Below, piece by piece: positions 36,201 to 46,713 of a stretch of 64,000 bases of DNA. Each line of letters begins with the position of its first letter. The first letter of the stretch is position 1. Location: NCBI GenBank assembly GCA_914767715.1, contig OU612066.1, positions 24,958,283 through 25,022,282 on the forward strand, given 5' to 3'. The notes beneath the pieces were generated by a model. That model did not search any database and was not told where the DNA came from. It worked only from the letters and a program-made list of their open reading frames with translations. The translations under genes were made by a program, and so were the position numbers. The DNA comes from Membranipora membranacea. Its lineage: Eukaryota > Bryozoa > Gymnolaemata > Cheilostomatida > Membraniporidae.

Positions 36201-39200
36201 TGTTACAAAATATGTGAGATCCTGCGAAAAGTTTTAAAAGCTACAAACAAGTCCGACCGGCTACGTTTCTTGCACACTGCCGATTACAATGGACATACAT
36301 TACAAGGTTTGGTGTTTTCCTCTGCCAGTAGCTGTCTCCTGAAAAGTATCCTCGAAAATCTATCCAGTTTAGAGCAAACAGAGTATATTGGGAAATCTTT
36401 GCATGAAGCTGTCGAGTTTGATAACCAACACCCTTTGAAGATTGATCTGCTTGGGCAAAATTCCCAAATGTACTGCTGCCCTGAAATGCGTCGCACCAAA
36501 GCATCAACAATATTAGAAAGCCTAGATGAACCAGGTAGGCTCACACTGCTGCAAAGGAAAGAAGGTTTGTTGAAGAATACCCCACTACACCTCGCTGAAT
36601 CCCAGGAAAGCTTTCTCGAAATTCTTCTGAGCATCCCGAGAGAAGCGCGCCGTGTCATTCTGAAACAGCAGAATGCTCAAAACAACACTCCACTACACAT
36701 TTATCCACAACATATCGAAACGCTAACAGAGGCCACTGATACTACAGATGCAATAAAGCTCTTATCTATGCAAAACAACAGTGGGGAGACAGTGCTACAC
36801 ATTGTGTTGAGAAATTACCCATCATTCAATTTCCAAGTTTTAGAGGAATTGAAAATCCAAAATGGAACACCCTTCCTACAATTACAAAATTACAATGGGG
36901 ACTCGGTCCTTCATCAACTGGCCAAGCATAGTTCTGACCTACTCTTTCTATTGGATCTAGTTCCGGAATCACACATCTTTCATATTCTTAGCCTGAAAAA
37001 CTCACAGGATGCAACGGTGCTTCATCTGTTGGATTACAGTGGACCTAAGTTCATATCACAAGTTCTCACAAGAATACTGGACAACAGGCATAAAGTGGAT
37101 CTTCTTACCGCCCAAGACTTGAAAGATGTGACTCCCATCCATATCATTGTGCAGCAGGGATTTGATCATACTCTTGAGGCGGTGTTTGAAAATATTGACC
37201 CAAACTTACGGTTTGAGTTAGTCAACAATAAAGATCACGACGGAAACTCCCCGCTTCAATATGCAGCAATAGAAAAACATGGCAAAACTATCAAACTGAT
37301 ACTAGATCAGTTGACTGAAGAGGAAAAATACAACATACTCAAGCTACCAAACAAGCACAGAAAAACGGTGATCCATCTAGCGATTGCCAAAGAGCTATGG
37401 TACGGAGTTTACTGTATAGGTGAGGCTATTGGGTCACGGAAGACTCTAGAAATACTGGAGATATCTATGACTGATCAAGGGGTCATCCATTTACAAACCT
37501 CCATAGAGAATGATGATCTAGGCATGATCAAGGCACGTCTGCAAGACTATGATTCGCGATCACGTCATCTCATTAACTCTGTGTTTGGAAGCATCACTAC
37601 AAGCCAAAACTTGAGCACAGCAGTCCACGATTTAGATGAGCAGGAATTTCAGGTGATAGAGCAGAAGATCTCAGACACTTCCGTACATGAGTTATCAGCA
37701 GGTATTGAACTTCTTTCTTATTGAGTTGAGTCTTGAATATGCAGGTTTTAAGCTAGCCAAGGCAAAATGTTGTGAAAAAAAGACTCATTGACGTCCATCA
37801 CTTGTTATGTCAAACCATAGACTCAATAATATTGAGTCTATGTGTCAAACCTTCTTCTTGGCTGATAGATATTGATAATGGAGAGAGGGAAACTCCACAA
37901 ATAGGCTCAAGTTAAAGCTAAGATGACTGTCTATTCATTTCAAAATATGGAATTTGGTCACAAGTATTTGAAATAATCCATTGTGATTGTAGAGGTTCCA
38001 ATCATACAGGAACATCGGTACAAGAATGATGCTACACCGTTTCACATGCTTGCACAAAGAGGAGATTGCGACAGACTACAAAAGCTTCTCGATTCAATGG
38101 ATGATCAGATGAGAAACAACATGATGTCACTGAAAGATATAAACCTCAAAACTCCGTATAACTACGCCACTGAGTACAAAGTAAGACATCTCCTTGAATG
38201 GTCTAGCAGACAGGATGGCTTCTACTACCTCCCCAAACCACCCAAAGTGATAGTGATGTACTCAACTGACGACAGAGATGGGGCTGAACAGGAAGTTGAC
38301 TCACTGGAAAAGGCTTTGCCGAAATTCAGGGTAAAACCTATCATGAGAAAAAACCCGACTAAGAACACCATTGTCGATACTATACGACAGTCGCAGATTG
38401 AGGACATTTCTGGACTGATTGTTATTATGATGAGCCATGGAGTCCAAGGAGCTGTATGCACTGCAGATGATGATATTAGTATCCAAGAAATTCTACAAAC
38501 GATGTGTAGTCCTACCATTGATGGGAAACCGAAGGTATGTTTGACAAACATTCAACGATAATGTATGTAACTTTCATATTCATACCTGATAAAACAATAT
38601 GGTGACTAAGAATATAATAGTCAGGCCAGTATATACCTCATTTAAGCGCTCAAAATTGGTCCGGGTCGCATGTGGTTGAACTCCGCCGTCCAGATCCCAG
38701 CCAGCTGTGATTAGGCTGTGTTTGTTAATGGAACGCTACCACCAGCAGTCTTTTTAGAGTTGAGAGATTAGTGAGTTAGATTATTTTTGCACATTCAAGT
38801 CCTCACATATCTGCGCTTACAATGCATGTATCTGTGCAAACTTATAAAATTTGTTTATCTTGTTTTACAGGTACTGCTGGTTCAAGCATGCCAAACTAGA
38901 GACCAGGCCCAGCCATCAGGAGTAAGAGGTCAGTAGATTTATCAGAATAGATGTTATGACAAGATTAGCGATGTTGCCAATGTCACCCAAACCCATACTG
39001 CTACTAGCTTTAGGGGAAACTTTGAGCATAGCTACTGGGTCTTGCACAAACATTTCGTGGACATAATATTATATGTAAACCCACTAAAAGTCTTGATCGT
39101 TCGATCTAAAGCTCCTCTCAATCTAACATAACAAACATGGTGATTGTAGGATCACTGGATCCGGCTCCACCATCTAGCCAAAGAAGACCACAGCCCGCAA

Positions 39201-42200
39201 GCACATCGTCACCATCAGTCGGCACAGCATCACGTCTAACAAGATCTCAACCACAAGACACAATGCCCCAGCACTTCAAGATCCAGAGTCGTGATGTCAT
39301 CACCATGATGGCCACAGTTGATGGAGAAGTAGCATACAGGAACTTCATGATCCCGATGTTTGCTGAAGAGCTAAGAAGCTCGGCAAACAACGGCGATATT
39401 TACGAGATATTTTTGAAAACGCACGAGAAACTTGTTGATAGGTTACCCGCAGATGCAAGACAAATACCAGAGTTTAGATCGACGCTGACAAAGAAACTAT
39501 GTCTAAGAAACATTTTTGTCCCGCAGCAGTGAATACGGACTCGTGAAGGTGACAGCTTAAGGTTAGGAGAAATTTACCTAACTGAGACATTCATATCTTA
39601 TCTTGATACATTGCATCATTTATATGTAATAGAGATAATTAAGTTAGCATAAAGTATCATATATCTTTAGAAACTGTGTGACGCATATCTTCATCAATAT
39701 CATAATCTATGATTGGGTGTTATTCAACTGCTCCGATAGATCGGGTTGAAATTTGTGGTTATTGGTAACATATTTGTGTGATCCTGAGGCAAGTTTTCCG
39801 CACCTACAATTTGTATCTACATTTTTCCCTAATAAGATTACTAGTTTATTTTCTATAACTTGTCAGGAACCCCCCCCCTCCCCATATATTTAACTGTATA
39901 TCACATTTTGATAGTAAAATTCAGGAACTACCTTTGTTGAGTTTTCACTGATAATTATATAAATGATAACCTGTTGATGTTGTATCAGAGGTGTAGATAT
40001 CCCGACAGAAGAAAATCAGTTTCGAGGGGCCTGGTGTTCAAATTTTCATAATAACTATCCTAGTATACACATGATACAACCTGGAAATGAATAACAATAC
40101 TGTACTCACTGTCCGGGACGAACCAGATAGAGCCACATAAAAGTCCGCTCAGAACAAGTCCCAAAGAGCATGTTCTCACCCTGCCGAGCCTGGATGGGAT
40201 AGAAGAATTAGTCCTGTAAGATCATGTAAAGACAGGGGAGGTAATCAGTACATCAAGAAGCAGAAGGGAAAACGGCGCTAACCAAATATTCAATAGCCCT
40301 TTAGTAGCTTTACTGGAGGGTAACTTGCTAGACCAGGCAGCTTAAGGTCATAGTTATGATGGAACCATCAACAACATATGAAGAAGCTTGGAGGCACTTT
40401 AATGAGAAAAAAAATATAGTTCACCATAATTGACAGGATCATAACGAATGATCTGCAAAATCTACCTATGAGTGGTTAGATCGAGTTTAATCCAACTCCT
40501 GCATTCCAGTTGCTCCCACCCACTGGTCACGCCGCTGGCAAAGTGCCTGGCAGCATGACCAGTGGAGGAGGAGCAACCCCAAATGCAGGCAAATGGACCA
40601 AACTTGGTCTGACGAGTGGTGTACATACCGACATTACTAAAACCACGTACCTTGGCCAGTCCATGATGTACAACACTATAATATTGGATGGTAGTTCTGA
40701 TAGTGAGCTGAGGAGGACAGAAGTATATCTACTACTCCCCATATCTCCTGATGCTATAGTGAGTCCATAATATACTGAGCTCACTGTAAACCTGATAAAA
40801 TGGAGTAAAGTGATTAACCAAGACATGATCACTAAAAATGTTTGCTATTCTCGTAACCCACTTGTTACATGTGCTATGATGACGATAAATTCTAACATAA
40901 GATCTTGCTTATAAAAGTTACTGACCATACATTATAGAATTAATATAAAATATCTGGTGGCCTCAAATCTGAGTGATTCTCGAAGGACGGGTCTTGAATG
41001 TCAGACATACCTTTATCGATGTAACATTTTTAAGCAAGAGGGAAGCTACATTTACATACATCTGAAGTTATTGAAAGGACTCACCAGCTAAAGAACTGTA
41101 TAAGAGAGATCTTTCTCAATATTTTGTGTCTGAGTAATGACAGTATAGTAGTTTTAGATTCTTTAGTTGTGCCATTTTGTGAGATGGGGACCTAAAGATT
41201 TAAAAATTGTCAATTTTATGAAGGAGTTATCACCACATTGATAATAAAAGGGCAACTCCCTGATAATGTATCAGTTAACAGGGAGTTTGTCTCAAACTAC
41301 CATCAATGTGAGCCCATATATGTCTAGCTGTAGTGTTGCTTCTCAGATTTTCTCATGACGAGACTATGCCTCAAGAGTGAATTTACGCGCTGTGTTGGCG
41401 ACGGCAATCACAAACAAGCAGTGTACAACAACGATCAACAGTTCAATCAACAGTTCAAACAAGACAATTATTACTTATTATTATAAATTATTAGTGACTA
41501 TTTCAGAGTTTGTTGAGTTGACAGGCATCTATATAAACTGTTTGGTGATTGACGTATGATTGATATTGGGATGAGAGATGGGACCATGTGGTCCTAGGGA
41601 TTGCAAGCCTGTATTTTGCTATTTTGCCTACGTTCCAACAATACTACGAGTTAACTTTCTCCACGGACAAATAAGTACTACTATGTTCATGATTTATCAT
41701 TGCCTAACAGAGTAAATATATCTCTTTACTATTACTATTTACTACAATGATGATAGTTTGATGTACCTTGAGATCGATTTCTCCTAGTTTGTGTCCATTG
41801 ACAGATGTTATACGATGTAAAACTTCCCTGCACTTCTTCACATTTCCTTTAGATAAATGCCAGCGTGGACTCTCATCGAACAACCTGTATAAAATGTAAA
41901 ATACAAGAGATAATCTGCTGGGTTCTGAACAATACACAGTAACTATATATTGATGATTGAAAACATCTTGACCAATTATATTTGCCTCCATTCTAAATAA
42001 CAATCGATAATTATGTAGCAGTGCATGGCACACCTTATGCTGGTCGTAGTTCAATGTTGTTGATGGGCAGATTGCAGTCATGATAATGAGTCAATTCCTA
42101 AAGAGAAAAGACATTCTCATAGTAATAAGATGACATGCATCACAAATTTGTGATAGACTTGACTTAATTAGGGAGAATTATCACTGACTCAATCCACAAT

Positions 42201-44607
42201 ATATTATGGAGAGAGTTCATCGTGAGCTTATTGAGAATAATCCTGTGATATATGAAGAGAATTTCTCACTGCAGTGAATTTCAAATTTCTATAATTTTCA
42301 ATAAGAGATATTTAGCAAGATGAATGTCTACATACACATAAAACAGAGGTGTGATCAAGAGACCTCCACCAGCGAGTACAATGGAGTTAATTCTCCAGTT
42401 TTGAGTAATATAAGCTGAGAGTGACAGTGTAGCTATACCAATTGCGAAGGCGTTACCACCATGAGCACTGACGATTCCTCTCTTACTAGGCCCGACAAGC
42501 TCTGACATTAACACAAAGCTCACAATTATCTGTCCACTCTGGAAGAATCCTGCTATGAACCTGAAACAGAACAAGTCTGGTTACATCACTTATGAAAAGA
42601 TTACTGACATATCTAAAGTCTCATAAATTCTGATAACTATCACGCTTTTTGTACGATGCTTCGAGACTTGTGTATTTGAAACACAGAAAGACAGTAAAAT
42701 TGACCTCTCCGATGTGGGAAGGTAAAATCTTGTAAGAATTGGGAGCTTGTGGTTTAACATTGATGAAGGGCCAACTGTACTGAACTACATCTATTTTTAT
42801 AGGTCCATTTTCTATTGTGGTACAATGTGACAATATCTATGTGCCTATGGGTGTACGGTTATGTTCATTTGGTTTGTCGGGTCATTTTCAAGTTCATTCA
42901 AATTTAGCAATATCATCTGTTGTGAAGCTTGAAGGTGCAATTGCTTAAAATGCGGTGAATGAAAATGCCTACCAGCATCATATTGTGGAATGCAATAAAC
43001 GGCGCCGGTGAAAATTAAAGCAAGTCAATCACTCAGCGAAAGATTTATCATGTCTTTGCAAGGTGCGTTGATTGAATGGCAAAGCTCCTCCTCCATATTG
43101 GCATATTGAAGGGCTACTCAATACTTTTTGTGGAGGCCCTCCCATATTGGTAACTAGATAATACCAAGCATTGTCTTGGTTATAGACATAAGGGGTTGCA
43201 CGCTTGTACATACCTGTGATATGATATCTCCTGCTAAGGTATGAATATGTCTGAAGATGAACTTATATGGAAGATGGTCATATCATTTTGAAATCTCACT
43301 ATCAAGAGCATCATTGTTGGCATAAACCTGTTTCTAGTAATCTTCAAGCGGACAATCGAGTTCGATTAGTTGATCATTTTTATAATGGAAAGCTATGATA
43401 TGATCCATACCTGAGCGCGGTATAGATGATCCAGGAGTTAGCAAACGAGCTACACATTGCAAACAATGCGACAAAGAACTGACATGCCAAAAGTACACGG
43501 AACCTGCCAAATCTGTCACCCAGGCCGCCGAATATGAACGCTCCCAACATGATGCCTCCAACATAAATAGACTGAGTACTCTGTACAATGGTGAGATCTG
43601 CTCCACAAGTCATATGCCACTACAATAAATAACAGAAATACCACAGACTGTTCCATTGGAATCATACAATTGAGAATGACGAAGTTTAACAGTACTTAAC
43701 TTTGTCATGCTACCGATGCAGAAATTTCCAGGAAATTTGAGCTGGAGTCTATAACCTTTTTCAAATCTAAAAGCACCAAGAAGGTCTACAACAAACTCAG
43801 GGGTGTAATAAAGATCATATCATGTGGGGTTGAGACAGCATACTGTATGGAATTCTAATTCAATTCTTAGCAAGTTCATCTATCGCAAGTATGTTGTCAA
43901 GAAGTCTGAAGCAGGCATGTATTACCGCACATCCCTAATCGTAAAAGTCATAAACATCTGATATTCACACATAATAAATGGGAGTTGATGTCAGGATGAT
44001 TGGTCTCATTATTCCAAGGCTCTAGGCCTAAACAAGGTGTAAAAGGGGAGGTTCACATCAAACTTTATCAATTTAACTGACAACACAAATTACGAATCAT
44101 AAAGTGTATGATCTACCCTACAGGATGATAATACTCACAAAACAAGGTTTCGTGTCCTTGCCAAGAATTGCTGAATTCATGGGTTACAAATTAGCGAGTT
44201 TCATGTTTGAAATCTCTGTTATCTACCATTATAAAGATGGTTTTGCAAATCTCATGATTAGTGGAACTGATACTTTTGATTTTTAATTAGAGAGATGGGC
44301 ATACTCAAATTTTAAAGAATATTTTCTTCCTGTAGAGTAACTCATCATAAATACCAACTTATCATACATCAGTGGCATATGATCGAAAGTAGCCATCAGG
44401 ATATTTCACATGCTCAGAAGAACAGTTCACACTGCAGGCTTCATACTCCGGTATGCTACAGGTTATGTTCGTAGGTACACCTCCAGCAAAGATATTCTGG
44501 ACCATCTGCCAACCACTGAACATGGAGGCTAAGCAAAATCCCAGAAAAGCTTTCTTCTGAAATCTTCCAAACTCGCCAGTCCGTATGTACACCTCATCTA
44601 TATCCAT
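33221..44607 (-). CDS. SLC22-like major facilitator transporter, gene 1 (frameshift in exon 7)
   Basis: Nine exons: 44607-44368, 43619-43411, 42560-42336, 41884-41767, 41191-41085, 40791-40651, 40190-40110, 34129-34021 and 33539-33221; about 515 residues if exon 7 is read like its paralogue. SLC22 signatures: MDIDEVYIRTGEFGRFQKKA start, a Cys-rich large first loop (TCSIPEYEACSVNC), MFS motif GDRFGRFRVLL, MSELVGPSKRG, FDESPRWHL and LLPETLGRPLP. These are plasma-membrane carriers of organic cations, anions or zwitterions; the substrate is not predictable. Exon 7 has TTTTT where gene 2 has TTTT, making it 81 instead of 80 nt and shifting the frame. Either the gene is decaying or the assembly has a homopolymer error. 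Intron 7 (34130-40109) hosts the ankyrin-caspase gene. The gene is head-to-head with gene 2. Confidence 0.82.
34593..34655. repeat. Hairpin MITE, TTGACAAGCTTTG family, copy 3
   Basis: The arms CCTGACAAGCTTTG and CAAAGCTTGTCAATACAGG are inverted around a GGGGGG/CCCCC-containing loop. It lies in intron 7 of SLC22-like gene 1, upstream of the ankyrin-caspase gene. Confidence 0.62.
34738..34985. repeat. Minisatellite, TTCATTATTCAATGTGCACAG-like unit, about nine copies
   Basis: The phrase TTCATTAT or TTCATTTTAT recurs every ~24-30 bases, separated by variable TGTG-rich spacers. The best units are at 34889-34960. It ends about 120 bp before the TATA box of the ankyrin-caspase gene. Confidence 0.65.
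35107..35190 (+). promoter_or_regulatory. Putative TATA box and noncoding first exon of the ankyrin-caspase gene
   Basis: TATAAAA lies at 35107-35113. About 25-30 bases downstream a noncoding exon could begin, and it would end at the donor ATTG|GTAAGTATC (donor GT about 35191). The next acceptor, TTTTTTTAG, precedes 35405, 64 bases before the ATG. A two-codon-plus uORF (ATGATCTGGATGCAATAA) lies at about 35448. Transcription start is not proven. Confidence 0.45.
35469..39532 (+). CDS. Ankyrin-repeat / caspase-domain fusion protein
   Basis: Coding exons 35469-37701, 37993-38534, 38871-38928 and 39150-39532, preceded by a noncoding exon; 3216 nt, 1071 residues, all junctions in phase. Residues ~200-765 hold a series of degenerate ankyrin-like units marked by TPLHL-type cores at about 370, 405, 439, 477, 514, 554, 593, 631, 670 and 759 (spacing 34-40, with one longer gap), with weaker ones near 217 and 273. 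Residues ~830-1068 are a caspase-type peptidase (C14) domain: Arg839 in DDRDGAEQEVDSL, His893 in VIMMSHGVQGAV, Cys932 in VLLVQACQTRDQ, a ~60-residue Ser/Pro-rich linker, then the p10-like part with VAYRN (Arg1008) and TLTKKLCL. His, Cys and both pocket arginines are present, so activity is plausible; the pentapeptide is QACQT rather than QACRG/QACQG. No CARD, DED or death domain is seen. Cell-death or immune signalling is inferred only from the peptidase family. Confidence 0.88.
37814..37841. repeat. Small perfect hairpin, CATAGACTCAAT stem
   Basis: CATAGACTCAAT-AAT-ATTGAGTCTATG in intron 2 (counting the noncoding exon) of the ankyrin-caspase gene. A related hairpin with stem ACCATAGACTT sits at 208-238 in the WD40 gene, so this is a dispersed small element. 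Confidence 0.5.
40477..40612. repeat. MITE family 2, copy 2, with internal hairpin
   Basis: The left end TAGATCGAGTTTAATCC and the right end GGACCAAACTTGGTCT are imperfect inverted repeats. Inside, GTTGCTCC...CACTGGTCA pairs with TGACCAGTGG...GGAGCAAC. Inserted ~40 bp downstream of the donor of exon 6 in SLC22-like gene 1. Confidence 0.6.
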
Positions 44608-44696
44608 GGTCTCTGTGAATATTGTTCTAATGCGAGTTTTTCGTCTACATAGGCTCCTACAATTTACGAATTAGAGCAGAATATTACAAAGTTAAT

Positions 44697-45026
44697 GTGA
44701 GCAATAAGGAATACTATGATTGGCGCAGCGACAGGAAGACCAGCACCACAGGTCTTCTCTCAAAGCTTGACCTTCAACCACTGGATGACCGCCGTAAGTG
44801 TAGGCGACTGCAGGTCTTTCGCACCTACCACTTTAATGCTCCTCACATCATCAATGAACATGTGTCTAGATCAACACACCACTCCAGCAGACGCCATGCA
44901 CAGCAGTATTTCATTCCATCTACCAACACTCTGCACTATCGCCGGTTCTTTTTTGTTAGAACTGCCAAAGACTGGAACTGTCTACTGCCTGGTTGCCCAC
45001 TGTTAACAGCCCCGAACCCCGGTTAG
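44697..45026 (+). pseudogene. LINE reverse transcriptase, extreme C-terminal fragment
   Basis: An open frame of ~109 codons reads LLSKLDLQPLDDRRKCRRLQ, then HFNAPHIINEHVSR, RRHAQQYFIPSTN and FFFVRTAKDWNCLLPGCP. This is the typical last segment of CR1/RTE-like ORF2 proteins (two-helix LGWxxLxxRR block and the SFFPRTIRDWNxLP-like end). No catalytic motifs are included, so it is a 5'-truncated relic. Confidence 0.65.
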
Positions 45027-46461
45027 ATGTAAAGCTGTTCCTTATTGGTTTACCGATAAATGACCTGGAAACGTAAAACGATTCATGAGTTTTTAATGTT
45101 CCTGAAGTCACGACGCTGAAGTCCGCGCTAGGAGCTAAGAATCATCAGGTGAGACATCAGGTGAGACAAGTATAGTGCAGTCCTTCAGACTAAGTTGAGC
45201 CAGGAACTTGAACTTGCTAGATATCCTTATAGAAAATGAATGAGCTTTCATCTAGTAAGTTTTACTACTAGTCAAATAAAGAGTGTATACTAATCATCCC
45301 TTAAAAGCTCACTGAGGTGGCTAACTGACTCTGAGAGAATGGGTAGGTAAGAGAAATTACACAATTGCAATTGGTTGAATTGATTGAATGATGAAAAGCA
45401 TACACACAATCTTATCCATGTTATGAGTATCTACCTTCTCAATTGATCAGTGATAAGTCTTCTTTGTACTAAATTAAATACTTGTCTAGCAATGTTGAAT
45501 GCCTCAGAATAAGTTTAAATCAGGGATAATGGCTGGCTAATTCTGTTTAGATCTGCTTTCAGGGCAGAATGTCAATGTTCTGTAATTTTTTTTTGCCAAC
45601 CCACTGTCTGAAGTCCCGTGACAATAGAGTTACACAAAGAAGTGTTATATACCTCATCTCATGGTCATTTACATGCATTGTATTAGTTTTCAGCCTAAAA
45701 ACAAGGTCATCTGAAGTTTACAGCGAAAAATAGACTGAGTATTGAAATAAGTTTTATTATGGGTATAACAGGCAACTCCCATCATATCAATAAGTCTGTC
45801 TTTACAATTTCTGACTACGTGGATGGAAATCAAGAAATTTTAGTTTTCGAGGCCTCGACCACTGGGGCACTTGACCACTGGACTTGCACCAACTACAGAA
45901 AGCCTGTGATTCAAGGCTCATAAATTATTTATATAATAAGACCCGACCCTGTTAAATTCACTGCACCTACAGACTAATAGGGAAATAATACAATGCCCTA
46001 CCTCCTCAGCTACTGAAATACTCTCTAGTCTAAACCCCCCCCCCCCACACGGATAATGATGGTATATTTATCCAAAAGTGCCCGTGATGTGGACGGTTTG
46101 GATTAAGTTGAAGGTAAGGTAACCTGTCCCACATAAATGCAAAATGAGGGATTATCAGCAATTATTATGGTGACTGATAATCTCTCATCATCAACCACCC
46201 CATTTGTTGGGGGGGGGGGGGGGGGTGGAAGGGGTATGAGTGGATGATCAATCTATGATTATAATATAGTCATATTTTAATGTCAAAGTATCAGTGCTTT
46301 TTACTGGAGAAGGTGCCTATAGTAGTAGGCTGAGGCATGCTTCATAGATAGTAGGCTCCTGGCTCCTTTTTCTATCAAGCCTGTATTTTGTTCAACCACC
46401 ACCATTCCCAGCCTGTCTTAACAAGCTTTGTTCGGTTGCCTAAAATAGTCTGAGCGAGTGT

Positions 46462-46620
46462 GCTTTGGTCGTGTACGTGGGTCTTGTGATGGGTCCTGTG
46501 CGTAGGTCGTGTGCGTGGGTCCTGTGCATTTGTCGTGCGCGTGGGTCAGGTGCGAGGGCCGTGAGCGCTGGTTGTGTGGTAGGTTTTGTCGTGTAAAGTG
46601 TGCGTGTTAAGTGTGCGTGT
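46462..46620. repeat. GT-rich minisatellite upstream of SLC22-like gene 2
   Basis: A unit of 12-13 bases resembling GGTCGTGTGCGTG repeats about nine times to ~46590. It is followed by three units of GTGCGTGTTAAGT just before 46620. It ends ~90 bp from the start codon of gene 2. Confidence 0.7.
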
Positions 46621-46713
46621 TAAGTGTACAATGAGGTGGCAACTCCTTATTTTTGTTTACATTATTACATTCATCAATTTTGTAGCTCTCACACTCACAA
46701 AATCACAGAGACG

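Larger units (their letters stand above)
44608..46713. promoter_or_regulatory. Divergent intergenic region between SLC22-like genes 1 and 2
   Basis: 2.1 kb between conserved start codons. It holds a LINE 3' fragment (44697-45026), a C12 tract (46035-46046), a hairpin GAGGGATTATCAG/CTGATAATCTCTC (about 46146-46187), a G17 tract (46209-46225), a half hairpin MITE (about 46410-46440) and a GT-rich minisatellite (46462-46620). Sequence just before both ATGs is similar (TCACAGAGAC-ATGGATATAGATGAGG), supporting the start choice. No TATA box is identified. Confidence 0.5.

Noticed and set aside
36241-36658. Minus-strand frames of 89 and 124 codons, and 38225-38551
   Set aside because: Antisense shadows of the ankyrin-caspase coding exons.
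46624-46713. N-terminal extension of SLC22-like gene 2 from an upstream ATG
   Set aside because: Genes 1 and 3 start at the equivalent of MDID; the extension spans a likely splice acceptor (TTTTGTAG) and is not conserved.
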